In this document: in pieces, positions 49,844 to 61,193 of the stretch
Layout of the letters: each line of letters opens with the position of its first letter
Position numbering within the stretch: the stretch's first letter is position 1
Assembly (NCBI GenBank): GCA_026008535.1
Contig: BRKX01000001.1
Span: 68,956,317-69,020,316 of the forward strand
Direction of reading: 5' to 3'
Length of the DNA stretch: 64,000 bases
Origin: Perilla frutescens
Lineage: Eukaryota; Streptophyta; Magnoliopsida; Lamiales; Lamiaceae
Position numbers and translations under genes: made by a program
Notes under the pieces: model-generated
The model's input: only the letters and a program-made list of their open reading frames with translations
Told to the model about the DNA's origin: nothing
Databases searched by the model: none

Positions 49844-52800
49844 CTATTGTTGAAATGAGACAGAATAGGACCCAGTATTCGGATCTTTCACGGCTTTAAA
49901 GTTGTCGACGCTCATTCCAAAACGACCCAGAATCGAATTCCCCATTTCTTTCAGCTTTCCTGCACTCACAAAACCAGTAAATTTTATTGTCTGTTCACAA
50001 ACTAGCAAGCACAAACAGCTCCTATGATATTTCAAGCAAAAACAAGGCAGCTACATATTTGCGAGTGCAATATCACGTGCAACTTGTAAGCATATATACA
50101 GAAGCTTCCCGGCATAAGACAACATGTCAATGGGTCTCCCCTTAAGTTGCACCAAAATTTTGATCGGTCAGAGAGCTTTTAGCTTTATAGATCCTCATCT
50201 TGAGGAGGCTTTCGGAAAGTACAATTTCTTTCATTTTCCTGACAGCAAATACCAAGCTCTCTCTTTCTCATACAACTTGCATACAGTCTCAAGCAATACA
50301 ATAAGCGACAATCATTTATAAATGCCTCTAGTATATACTAAATAAATGATCACAGTAACATGGAGATCGGACCTATAAATTGGAGAAAAATACTAAGTAG
50401 GGAAATTAAAGGACTTGTTCAAGATCTAATGCTCCTACTGAGAAAAGAAAAAGACGTATTGACAATGGAGAGACATTGCATAAGATTTGCATTCATTCCA
50501 AACTAAATTTCCAAGAGCTGATCAGATCCTTCAAGTGATGCTATGATGTATATTCCAGCCTTTCAGAAATTAACAAAAGTAGATAACCAATTAAATGTTC
50601 TTCAGGTTAGTGTAGTTGACACGCGTTTCATTTCATTCATAAAGTATTTATATCGTTTCTATGCATGCCAGCATGTTCTTTCATACTAGCAGTGCTTCGA
50701 GAAGCCAGACACACAAAAACAATTTTGAGTAAAATAACTTGATTGCAACTATATAGTTGCCAGCCCAGAGATAGCCAATATGGAATGCAGGAGTAAATTT
50801 AGAACTATTATGCAAAGTATATAGATTTGAGCTCACCAATCATCTCTTCCTTCATCTTCTCACGCTTTTCATCAGCTAATGGCTTTAAACGGATGATAGC
50901 TCTCCTAGCTTGGTCATTTGATGGATCCAGTTCTAAGATTTTAGTCAGGTCTGAAAGAAACAAATATATGACTTCAGGCAGACAAACATTTGAAGGAAAA
51001 AGGAAGTCTGCCATAAGGGAATGAGTCCCCATTGTAAATTAGACAAGACGTCATGGACTTAGTCAAAAATGAAAATCCACATTCAAACACTGGTCATATC
51101 ACTCTTGAAACCATCAGAAGTCTCCATTATATATCATACATGAAAAACTAGGGGCAGGGAGAGGGACATAGAGAATTATACAGGCACAGAAGAAATAAGC
51201 AATTTGTGGCACAAAGCAATAATTAAAAGTTATCCTCCACTATGTGCAGTAATTTTGGAAGTCTTGCATCGAAATTTACCAGCAATTGATTCTTCATACT
51301 GTTCAAGCTTTTCCCGCGCCTCAGCTCTTCTTGAAAGAGCTTTCATGTATGTAGGGTTCAGCTCCAATGCCTTTGAACACTCTTTGATTGTCTCCTCATA
51401 TTTCCCCTGACCACAAGAAGTAGCAAAATCAACTAAAGAATGAGGATACATGAAACCATAATTAGTTGGAATGTACTGATAAAAAATCAACAGAATATAC
51501 CAAAGATGGTACTTCCTTTTGAATCAGTGTAAAACTGTAAACAAATGTATTCTACACAGTCTAGTTGCAAAGTATGAATGTACTTATTTACTTTACAACA
51601 AGCATTTATAGATGCTCAGAAACATAGAATTGGAATTGGCATTGTTCGATATGGAATTCAAAGCTTTCTTACAAATGACAAATTTAGTAGTGCTTCACTA
51701 CATCTCTAAACAGGACTTAAATGAACATATGAATTGTGTTGCCTCATTTTTTAATTTATCTTGTTCATCCTGTTGGGGACACTCAAGTTGTGAATATACT
51801 TTTTCTAAAGAGCAAGGTCTATGGTTCAATCTCTACCCCAACTCCCTCCCAACCCAGAAAAAAAAAACCTTGTTCCGATATATATTTCTTTGCAAAGCAA
51901 GGAGTGCAATAATGAAGGAAGCAAGATAGATGGTGATTAAATGCAAAAATGTCCACCTAGACTAAGCCAAAGAAGTAATAAAGTTTCCATCTTGTATGTT
52001 TCATTAAATTCAAAGTTCAAACCTTTTTCCAATAGTCATATAACATTAAATGCACATCATCAAAGACGAAAGCTCAATATATAAAACAGAACCAAGAAAT
52101 ACATATATGCATCTTAAAATTTATAAGTCACTTTAGAGGAACATACCAGCTTGAAGAAACAAGTAGCTCTGTTTGCATGACAGATCGAACGTATTTCACT
52201 CGACGAAGGACCATCTGGGGCAACTTGTATGGCAAACTCATACTTGGACAGAGCGTCTTCAAATAGTCCATCTTTAAACAGCGAATTCCCCTCAAGTTTT
52301 ACATCATTAGCTTGGGCTAAGGCGTTCTACTTCTCACAAACATAAAACAAAAGTAAGAAAACATTACTACTGCAGATCAGAATATCTCTCTAAGAACAAA
52401 CTAGAAAATGGAAAGCCAAATGTGATCTCTCAAAGAAATTCGTTAACTGCGTATCGGAACCAAAATTCAAATCCGTGTGAATTGTGATGTATTACTTCAA
52501 GCATAGAGAAAGGTTCAAACATCACCTTCTCAATCAATTGACATAATATACCAATTACAACACTTCCGTTGTCTTCAAACACTTCACAATTTTTTTTATC
52601 AATCGAAACAGATATCACTCTTTCAGCAACTGTATTCCAAAATACAAAACATAACCATCTCATTACCTCGGCGTTTTCCTTCTCGATTATTACAGTCTTC
52701 TCTTGCTTTTCTTCTTCCTCGACTTCGCCGCCTCTGTCGCCGTTTTCCGCCCTGCTGAAGCTCTTTCCATTTTCAACATTATCATCGTTACTGCGAGAGT

Positions 52801-52954
52801 GAATTTCCGGTTCCGAAACGGTGTCCTTCAGCTCGCTATCGCTCGCCGTCTCGTATCCGTCTGAGCAGTACCCAGACGGCGCGGCGGTGGCCGCCGAACG
52901 CGGTTGCGATCTGAAACCTTCTTCACCGGTGGACTCTTCTTCGATCACCGCCAT
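49844..52954 (-). CDS. TTC1: TTC1-like tetratricopeptide repeat protein
   Basis: A soluble TPR co-chaperone-type protein; animal TTC1 binds Hsp70/Hsp90 and Ras/G-alpha proteins, while the plant role is little known. Five exons on the minus strand: 52954-52667, 52326-52147, 51406-51280, 50950-50837, 49959-49844; the frame closes to 274 aa. Seen: an acidic, Ser/Glu-rich N-terminus (1-~95, including GYCSDGYETASDSE and EEEEKQEK), then three TPRs in order (ANDVKLEGNSLFKDGLFEDA; CHANRATCFFKLGKYEETI; PTYMKALSRRAEAREKLEQY), a linker LEDD-type DLTKILELDPSN, and a conserved C-terminus GKLKEMGNSILGRFGMSVDN. It is tail-to-tail with the CALM gene, 580 bp away. Arabidopsis TPR1 is the likely counterpart (from memory). 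Confidence 0.92.
51771..51867 (+). mobile_element. tRNA-derived SINE remnant in a TTC1 intron
   Basis: In intron 2 of the TTC1-like gene, on the opposite strand to the gene: GACACTCAAGTTGTG resembles a Pol III A box, GGTCTATGGTTCAATCTCTA a B box, followed by a C-rich stretch and an A-tail (51858-51867). Head, boxes and A-tail in ~100 bp suggest a short or 5'-truncated SINE and not a functional tRNA, because no cloverleaf or anticodon loop can be drawn. Confidence 0.5.
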
Positions 52955-54294
52955 CTCTTCCGCTTCAATCGGAACAAAACCAAAAAAAAAAAAACGCTTC
53001 GATTTTCTACCGATTCTAATATCTTAATTTTTCGAGCGTTTAGGCTTTATACTTTTCTTGCTATTCCAGAAAATTCTCTTCTACATAAAATATAATTGTG
53101 CGGTTCACCGACGCGGCGCCGTATAGGGGTTAAGGCTAAATTTCATTTTGATCAATTTTTAATTCATGAATTTGGGCCCTTAGAAAATAGATCCAATTAC
53201 TTACTTGGATAAAATAAATTTAGATCCCTTCTGATTATTTACTTTTGGGCCGGGGAATTACAGCAGACGGTTTTTGAAAATTTTATTTTGTTACGAGGAG
53301 TGATTTAGAGCATCTCCAATGCTTTTCTGTGTTAAATAGGTTCAATTTCAGCATTAAATTTTTTTACAGTTCTAATGCTCTGTCACTAAATTTTAGATCA
53401 AATAAGAATATTTTTTTATAGATTTCATTTTGTTTTATAATTGAAATATGAATATGTTGAACGATTTAGTACTTTTCTAAAAATGATAATTATCCAAAAC
53501 TAATAACTTTTAATTATATACTTTCAAAAAAAAATATACTATTAAAAAATATATATTATTAAAATACTTATAACATATAATGTGCTTGGAATAATAAAAG
53601 TACTTTAAATGATCATCAAATGCTTACAATTAGTGAAAATATTACAAGACTACAACACTTATGAAAATTCATTCATGGTGAACAAATTAGAATTATACAA
53701 AAAGAAACCAAGCTCGTGAATCTCAATTGTCTCCTCATCAAGGAGAATTATCACAATTAAATCAATCCAGAGGTGAAGGATATGAGTTTGAGGATTCTTC
53801 AAATGATTTCTGACAATATTATAATTATCTTAGAGGGTCTAGAAAGGATTTGTTATTAATGTGTTTTTTCAAATAGTTTTAGTTATTTGTAGTGCGTTTT
53901 TAAGTTAATTTGTAGTAATTTGTAATATGTACGACTTCATTCTATCCATTATGTTTAATTAATTGTGTTTTTATTGGAATTATTTATTTGTTTATTTAGA
54001 TGATTTATAATTTAAATTAAGTGAATATATATGAAGACCTTTACATGGAAGATGATGATGAATGAAATAATTGTTATATGTAATAAATTTCTAACTTTTT
54101 TGAACAATTGTCACTTTTTTTAGAATTGTGGCAATGCTTCTCAATTGACATTATTATTTTAATGGCATGCCATTAAAATATCAATATATGTTAAAATCAT
54201 GTGTTTTGTTAAAATTGAATGAGGCAAATTTTTCTGCTAATACTAACATTAGTTATAATAATTATATTAAAATGGGCAGTGATAATGCAAACAC
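52955..54294. other. TTC1 upstream region and repeat-derived DNA
   Basis: The first ~150 bp are the presumed TTC1 promoter and leader. Near 53308 the phrase GAGCATCTCCAATGC is a common plant DNA-transposon terminus, but its inverted partner was not found. AT-rich DNA follows with scattered stop-filled frames at 53680-53860 that have a coding-like composition (perhaps an old transposase relic), which I cannot identify. Confidence 0.4.
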
Positions 54295-54759
54295 TAGGAG
54301 TGTAATCGAGCTAAGTCGAGTCGAGTAATAGCATTATCGAGCTCAAGCTCGATAAGAAAAACTCGAAGCTCGATTCGACTCGAGCTCGGTCAAGCTTTAA
54401 TTTTTCAAGCTCAAGCTTGACTCAATAGAAAACTTGACAAACTCGAGCTCGAGCTCGATTATGTATAAATATTAAATAAAAAATTATATTTATTTAATTT
54501 TAAATAAATACAATTTAATTATTAATGATATATTTGTAAATAATTAAATTATTAAGAGTAAATTTATAATTGCACTAAAGATTGATTAAGCTCGATAAGG
54601 CTCACGAGCCTGTCGAGCTCACTATTATGGAGCTCGAGCTCGGTAACTACTTGAGTAGCTCGAACTCAAGCTTCATTTGACAAACCTCGAGTCGATTTCG
54701 AACTTGCACCGAGTCGATCCCGAGTAGCTCATGATAGGCTTGATTCACTTACACCCCTA
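54295..54759. mobile_element. hAT-like MITE rich in GAGCTCGAGCTCG palindromes
   Basis: The left end TAGGAGTGTAATCGAGCTAA and inverted right end TAGGGGTGTAAGTGAATCAA share a TAGG(A/G)GTGTAA terminus. Inner arms carry many CTCGAGCTCG/GAGCTCGAG palindromes. Flanks GCAAACAC (54287-54294) and ACTAACAC (54760-54767) agree at 6 of 8 positions, fitting a decayed 8-bp duplication. No ORF. Its terminus resembles that of the element at 5425-6005, though the interiors differ. Confidence 0.65.
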
Positions 54760-54767
54760 ACTAACAC

Positions 54768-55414
54768 TACCTAACACTAATGTCAATACAACAAAATTCT
54801 AACAACATCATTCATGGTAGATTTATAATGTTCGTGACAAGTTTTTCTATTAATGCTAACATTAGTTATGATATTACTAAAATAAGCTATGATAATGCTA
54901 AAACTGGTGAACACTAATGCTAATAATACAACATGTACAACTAATTAGACAATGTCAATAACATTATTTATGGACTAGGTTTTACATGTTCCTGGAAGTT
55001 TCTCGATACTAACAAAACAAAACGAAACTGCTAATTCATCATGAAAGAATGTAAAATATTTTTTTGAACATTAGATATTTTTTTGTAATGCATATGACAA
55101 TAGTCTCATAACGTTAGCATCATTAATGTTAATTTTAGCATTATCAATGTTTATATTAGCATCGTCAATATCTTTATTAGCATATGATTCTATCTATGTT
55201 AGCATGGGCCCAAGAAATCCATTTTTTTTATTTTTATTTTGACCTTGATATTGAGAAAATTATGAAATTGTCACCGCATTTTTCTCATGTTCTTTTTATT
55301 TATAGCTATGCCACCATCTTTTTTTGACCAAATCTAGACCATTCGATTTTAACATTGAAGGGTGTGGATTGGTTCATAGTTCTTACACCAGAATTAATTC
55401 TCTCTGGACCACTC

Positions 55415-55450
<36 letters not shown>

Positions 55451-55685
55451 CATAAAGTAATACTAATCATTAATATTTAGTAAATAAGCCTAATACATGA
55501 GTAAATATTCATTTTAATTGATTAAAATATTACCTTGAGCAAAATATAAAATATTATTTTTATACGGTTTAATTCAAAAATTTAAATAGCTTGCACATGA
55601 ATACATGATCGTTCTACAATTCTCTCTTATCTGATTTCAGAGACTACACCATATTACTCAAAAAATAAATCATAAATCATTTTGT
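54768..55685. other. AT-rich intergenic DNA with a (TA)n tract
   Basis: Contains repeated short phrases such as TAGTTATGATATTACTAAAAT/GCTAATATTA-type wording and a (TA)n microsatellite at ~55418-55446. No gene or complete transposon is recognised. Confidence 0.45.
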
Positions 55686-55851
55686 ATGTCGCAATGCAAC
55701 GCGTGGGTGTTAAACTAGTATAAATACAAATACAAACACAAACACAAATACTTGCATGCACTAGTTGTCTTATATATCGCTACGCAACGCCTGTATGTTA
55801 AAATAATATATATATAAATACAAACAGAAACACTTGCATGCACTAGTTGTA
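55686..55851. repeat. tandem pair of Helitron-end-like units
   Basis: Two diverged copies (about 88 and 78 bp) each start with a GC-rich ATGTCGCAATGCAACGCGTG / TATCGCTACGCAACGCCTGT phrase, pass a TTAAACTAGTATAAATAC / TTAAAATAATATATATAT phrase and end CTTGCATGCACTAGTTGT. The first copy has the 'GC-rich palindrome-like, ~10 bp, CTAGT' order of Helitron 3' ends (CTAG at 55715-55718). Confidence 0.5.
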
Positions 55852-55869
55852 AATAAGTATTATTTCAGA

Positions 55870-56000
55870 CGAGTGGGTTAATCCGCTTTGACCCTGGTCA
55901 ACCCGAAAAAAAAAATCCGTCAAAATCAATATCAACCGTAACACCAAAAAGTATCACTCAAATTTTGAAAAGTATCACATGTATCATTCAAAAGTAACGG
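55870..56000. mobile_element. truncated relative of the W-box MITE at 14967
   Basis: Read on the minus strand it aligns with the right half of the 14967-15250 element: TGATACTTTTCAAAATTTGA, then TGATATTGATTTTGACGGAT, T-run, GGGTTGACC ... GGGTCAAAGC ... and CGTCTG. The other arm is missing, so it is a half-element or a very decayed copy. Confidence 0.6.
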
Positions 56001-56244
56001 GTTTGCAAATTATCTTATACAAGTTTATTTAGTTCAAATTATGATTTTTTTTCATTCCAATTAATGTTTAAGGTTTAGGAGTTTATGGTTTTTTAGGGAG
56101 TTTAGGGGTTTTGAGTTTTTTTAGGGTTCATGGTATTTTTATATTTTTTTAAAGAAATTTTTAGGTTTTTAGGTGTTTATATTTGTGTTTGTAGCATTTA
56201 TATTTTCTAAGGTTTATTAATCTCAATTATGTGTTATATTAAAA

Positions 56245-56585
56245 TTTATCTGTTGAGCGCAATGTACAGCCCACGCGTTAGCGTCAGATGAGTACATTTC
56301 GTGAGTCGCCGAATTCAAAAAAATCAAATTAATTTATTTTTATTTTAGGGTTCACTAATTCATTTTATAGTATATATTTATTTCAAAAATATGTTTTTTT
56401 TTTAATTTTCAATTAGCGTTCATATTTATTTTGAAAATTTTAATTGTCGAGCACAATATACGAGCCCACACGTTAGTATCGGGCGAATGCATTGCGTGAG
56501 TCACTAAATTTGAAAAAAAATAAATTATTATATTTTAATTTTAGGGTTCATTATTTTCATTTTAGAGTATATATTTATATTTATT
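56245..56585. repeat. ~194-bp direct repeat, two diverged copies
   Basis: The phrase TGTTGAGCGCAATGTAC ... CCCACGCGTTAG ... CGTGAGTCGCCGAATT ... TTAGGGTTCACTAATTCATT near 56251 recurs about 194 bp downstream as TGTCGAGCACAATATAC ... CCCACACGTTAG ... CGTGAGTCACTAAATT ... TTAGGGTTCATTATTTTCATT. A third partial copy may follow (GCCCACGCACTTG near 56707). Function unknown; probably an old tandem array. Confidence 0.65.
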
Positions 56586-56795
56586 TCAAATAAATTAAAT
56601 CAATTCACTTTAATTTTACAATTCACTAATTTATTTTAGGATATATAATTTTTGAAAAAAAACTAAAAAAAATAGAAAAACATGAAAAAAGAGACAGGCG
56701 TGTGATGCCCACGCACTTGTCGGATATAGCCACACACATCATAAACGGGTTGCTCCACACAAGTTCTCAAATACAAATAATCTACTAAATTAATA

Positions 56796-56898
56796 AGAGA
56801 AAATTTCATTTTCGGTCCCATAGGACACGACAAAGTCCGATTTTGACCACCTGCTCTCAATTTTCACCCATAAATGAACTTTGCTATCAAATGAGGCC
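56796..56898 (+). repeat. left terminal inverted repeat of the MULE
   Basis: 103 bp reading from AGAGAAAATTTCATTTTC inward to CTATCAAATGAGGCC. It pairs with 61194-61296; the visible differences are two in GGTCCC/AGTCTC, one in CCTGCTC/CCTACTC and one in ATGAGG/ATGGGG. Subterminal sequence contains CACGTG motifs further in (near 56970). Confidence 0.9.
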
Positions 56899-57183
56899 TC
56901 GCTCGATTGAAAATCGCAATTTAGGTACCAGGAACTTAACGAGTCCGTCTAATCTTCACGATTTCTCATCACGTGACTTGCACGTGTGGTGTATAACCGT
57001 GAAAATAGAACATATTAATCTAATCAATGACCTAATTTCCTCACTTCTCTCAATTTTCGCCTCCCTCAAGAACAAACCCTAAATCCCCAAATCTAAAATC
57101 TTTGATTTCTTTACAAAATCGCCACGAATATCGACGAGAATCACTACTGGGTGCAAGAATCAAACATATCTTCAGTAATCCCA

Positions 57184-59998
57184 ATGTTAAGAAGAAAATC
57201 ACGCACGAAGGATGCCCATCCACGTTACAGTAAGTTTTTTTCTCCTCATTCAATTAAACTTTTGGGTTTATTCTTCCTTCTTTTCTATAGGGTTTACAGA
57301 GTTATTGATATTATCATTTTTTTTTTCAGTTTCTACGGGTGTCTATTTCACATTGAAGCTGGTCCATGGAGGCATATCACTGTGGGATACGACCAACATT
57401 GAATATATAGGGGATACAACAACGTCTGTGTTTGACTTTGTCGATTCCACTAAGTGGAGTTTAGGTTATTTATCTGCTCTGTGCGTGGGATTGAGATTTA
57501 ATGGTAGTAAGAAGTTTTTTGCTAGTTTGGAAGACAAATTAGTGGAAATAGTAACAGATGATCAAGCATGGTTGGTTTTGAAGTCAGCTAAGGATAGAGA
57601 ATTTACTATTTATTTAGAAGGTTCTGCTGATCTTTCTGTGTATGATTCTGTGTATGAGATGCTTGCTGATGTTGGAGCTGGTGATGATGATATTGATACC
57701 TCAGATAAGGATTTCTCAATGGATGAGGATAGTTGTGATGAGATACTGGATACAATTCTGTTTGATGAGAGTGTTTTCAATAATGGGGAGTTTAAGGGAA
57801 TAGGAGAAAATAAGGGTGTGAACAATGACAGTGGCGAAGATAGTTTTGATAAGAGCTCAGAGGATGCAAACAATGACAGTGGTTTTGAGAGCATAGATTC
57901 AGAGGAAGAAGACACTTCAGTAAGGTCAAACCTAAGAAGCTTCCAGATAGGTCAGAAATACATTTCAAAAGATCAGTTCAAGGATGATGTCATTAACTAT
58001 GCTGTCAAGATAGGAAGGCCATGTAGATTTTCAAAGAATGACAGGAGAAGAATTTATGCAAAGTGCAAGTCAGATGGTAGATGTGGGTGGCATATACATG
58101 CTCTGAAAGTCACTAATGAGAACACTTATCAGATTAGGGAGCTGGACCTGAACCATGTTTGTGCTAGGCAGTTCCACATCTTAAATGCCAGCTCTTCATG
58201 GTTAGCTAAGAGGTTTGAGATATCTTTTAGATGTGATCCTAAGAGAACAACGTCAGGTTTCAGAAAGGCTGCTATGCTAGAGCTTGGTTGCAGTATCTCC
58301 AAGCAACAAGCTTTTAGGGCAAAACAAAAGGCACTAAAAATGATAGAAGGAGATGCCACTGCCCAGTACAAGAAGTTATGGGATTATGCAGAAGTGTTGA
58401 GGGTAAAGAACCCAAGCTCTACTATTATTCTAAAGTTGGATGATACACCAGATGGGAAGGTTTTCAAGAGTATATATGTTTGCCTTGATGCTGTGAAAAG
58501 AGGATTCAGGTCTGGTTGCAGGCCTTGGATAGGAGTTGATGGATGTCACCTCACTGGACCAAATGCAGGGGTCTTATTAACTGCTGTTGGGATTGACCCC
58601 AACAACTGCCCTTACCCATTGGCTTATGCCATTGTGAATGTAGAAAATAAGATCAATTGGGAGTGGTTTCTAGAGTTGCTGAAAGAAGATTTGATATTTG
58701 GGAGAGAAGATGTGTATGTCTTCTTGTCTGATAAACAAAAAGGTCTCATTGGTGCATTTGAGAGGATCATGCCAACTGTAGAAAATAGGTTTTGTGTGAG
58801 GCATCTACATGGAAATATGAAACGAGCTGGATTCAGAGGAAAAGAATTCAAGAAGTTGTTATGGAAAGCTGCAAATTCCACTACTGTTCCTGCTTTCACA
58901 ATAGTGATGGAAGAGATAGAGAGAGTTGATGCAAACTGCTATGCATGGCTTCAAGCAAAGCCTGCTGCAGAATGGTCTAAGTCACACTTTTCAACATTTG
59001 GAAAGTGTGACACATTGGTCAACAACATGTGTGAACAGATGAATAACAGTTTAATGGATGCTAGAGATAAGCCAATCATCACTTGCTTGGATTGGATTAG
59101 AGAGTATATGATGAAGAGACTACAAATGAACAGAGATATGTCTGAGTGCAAGTGGGAAGGGAGAACTGTGTGTGGTAAAATTCAAAAAATACTCAATGAT
59201 ACTGTGAAGAGAACTGGAGATTGCATGCCTATCAAATCATCTAACAAAAAGTATGAAGTTACATGCATGTCTGATGGAACAAGATTTGCTGTAGATTTGG
59301 AGGGTAGAACATGTGATTGCAGATCATGGGATCTAAGTGGTATACCTTGCAATCATGCTGTGAGTGCAATTACTGCGGATGGTGGTGATCCAGTAGAGTA
59401 TGTGCACAAATGTTATTCAGTGGAGACCTATGATGCAGTCTACACATATGCTATTGCAAATATGGGTGGGCCTGAATTGTGGGATAAAACAGGTTTCATT
59501 CCCCCACTGCCTCCTCACACTTTGAAGAAGAAAAGAGGGAGACCACAAAGAGAAAGGAAGGCCAGTGGTGGTGGTGAAAGTCCTAAGAAGAAAAAAGGAA
59601 GAGTTCAAAGCATGGGAAAACAAAGATTCAAAGTGAAATGCACCTACTGTGGTGAACTTGGTCACAACAAATTAGGATGCCCAGTGAGAAAGGTAAAATG
59701 CACCTACTATTTATGCACCTACTGTTTATTATGTGTTTCATTACATATCTAACTCATTATATAAATTGTGTAGCAAGCTGAAGGCCCAAGCAAAAGGCCA
59801 AAAGAAGGGCCAAGCAAACTGGTAATAGAAGGCCCAAGCAAAAGGCCAATACAGGATGAGTGCTCATTCTGCATGGACTTTGGTCATACTGTTGCTGACT
59901 GCACATTGAGAGTACCAATGGAATCTCACATTCTGTCTGAACAATTTCATGAGGTTCCAATTAATGAGACAAGCCATGTTGTTGAAGACATTACATAG
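57184..59998 (+). CDS. MuDR-type (MULE) transposase
   Basis: Nuclear transposase that cuts and inserts the surrounding element. Exons 57184-57229, 57330-59692, 59774-59998 (stop TAG at 59996), 877 aa. The start at 57184 was preferred because splicing a 46-nt first exon to TCAG|TTTCTACGG gives the usual short basic N-terminus; a frame read from 57212 would translate the intron. Seen: N-terminal domain, an acidic linker (~130-210), MuDR DNA-binding domain (~216-290, CRFSKNDRRRIYAKC ... CGWHIHA), the DDE catalytic region with Asp419 (GVDGCHL), Asp483 (LSDKQKGL) plus C-x2-H (CVRHLH), and Glu584 (NMCEQMNN), a SWIM zinc finger (~677-694, CDC ... CNH), a CCHC knuckle (~786-799) and a second CCHC knuckle (833-846) after EGPSK repeats. 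All catalytic residues are intact; the C-terminus appears cut by a premature stop. Confidence 0.88.
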
Positions 59999-60463
59999 CC
60001 TGACTACTTCAATGCCACTCAAGATGAAGAAGAGAACCTTGTGGAAGATGATGGGCATCAAGAAGATGATAACCTGATCAGCAAGAGAAAGAAACCAACA
60101 ACGAGAGCTGAAAGAAAATTAATTGTAAGCTCATTAATTATTCACAATAATTACTTTATTTTGACTGATCTAATTGTTATTATATATAACTACTAGGCAA
60201 ACAAAAGGAAGAATGTTGTTGTTACAACAAAAAACAAATATCAGGAACCAGCAACAACACCATATTCCATTGAATCTTCAGTTAAAGAAATTCAAGATTC
60301 AGCATCAGCACAGAACAAAGATACATCAACAATTACTCCTATGAGGATGGCTTTCCGGTCAGAGCAGGTTGTGAACAAGGGTAAGGGGTTCATCACCTTG
60401 ACTGACTTGCAAGTTGATTTGGAAAAGAACAGGAAAAACTTGATGTTTAAATCATTGAAATGA
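59999..60463 (+). pseudogene. probable C-terminal tail of the transposase beyond a nonsense codon
   Basis: Directly after the TAG at 59996 the same frame stays open to a good donor (ATT|GTAAGC at 60125). A fitting acceptor (TACTAG|GCA, 60196/60197) restores an in-frame exon ending TGA at 60461-60463. The tail is acidic then basic (DEEENLVEDDG; KRKKPTTRAERK) and ends with a Lys-rich segment. The open frame, splice signals and composition suggest the ancestral protein continued about 130 residues further. The alternative is that the gene normally ends at 59998 and this is its 3' UTR. Confidence 0.5.
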
Positions 60464-61049
60464 TTTAGATGGTTGAACATGTTTAAAGTTATATTTTGAT
60501 GATGTAATGCAGTTGTATTCCTTACTGTAAAACCTTGGCAGCTGCACTTTTGTTTATGTATGAATGCATCATTATCTTTTGCTAAACTATGTTTTGGAAT
60601 TATGGTATATTCTGTTTATGAAGCAGAGTATACTGTTTTATTAAATGATATTTGTGTATTTTGGTATACTCTTTTGTTATTCTAGAATTCTGGTATTCTT
60701 TTACTTTTTTTTTTGGATTTCTGGTATACTCTCTTGTTGGATTTCTGGTATACTGTGAATGAAAATGACAAATTTAGAATATAAAATTCTATATGTTGTG
60801 CATTATCAGGCTTGTGCACGCCTTTTATTTTCTGAAGGCTATTGTACACGCCTTTTATTTTTTCTATGATTTACCACAATTGTGAAGAAAGTGGTGTGTT
60901 TTGTTTGGCTGCTGCTAGTGTGGTGTTGTGTGGTAATTTGCAAAATAAATGGTGGATTTTATATAGAGAAAGCTGGAAAAAAAATCCCTCCAAAAATTGT
61001 TAAAATTTCCCTCCATAAAGTGTAAAATCTTCCCATTTCAGCCATAAAT

Positions 61050-61175
61050 CTAATTCATAACGTTTGGGACCATATTTGAGAGGCTATTTATCTGATTCAT
61101 AACGTTTGGGACCATATTTGAGAGGCTATTTATCTGATTCATAACGTTTGGGACCATATTTGAGAGGCCATTTAA
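61050..61175. repeat. 42-bp tandem triplication in the MULE subterminal region
   Basis: The unit containing ATTCATAACGTTTGGGACCA and ATATTTGAGAGG(C)TATTTAT occurs at 61050, 61092 and 61134 with few changes, close to the right TIR. Subterminal repeats of this kind are known transposase-binding arrays in other DNA transposons; that role here is inference. Confidence 0.85.
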
Positions 61176-61193
61176 CGGAAATCGTCACGGTGG

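Noticed and set aside
53308..53420. GAGCATCTCCAATGC as a transposon end
   Set aside because: A typical terminus phrase, but no inverted partner or target duplication was found nearby, so no element is called.
56060..56140. TTTAGGG-like phrases resembling telomere repeat
   Set aside because: Irregular spacing and sequence (TTTAGGAG, TTAGGGAG, TTAGGGG); not a tandem TTTAGGG array.
57212..57329. Hydrophobic N-terminus of the long single-frame MULE ORF
   Set aside because: This stretch is a T-rich intron with clear GT and TTTCAG ends that happens to stay open; a transposase should not start with a membrane-like segment.
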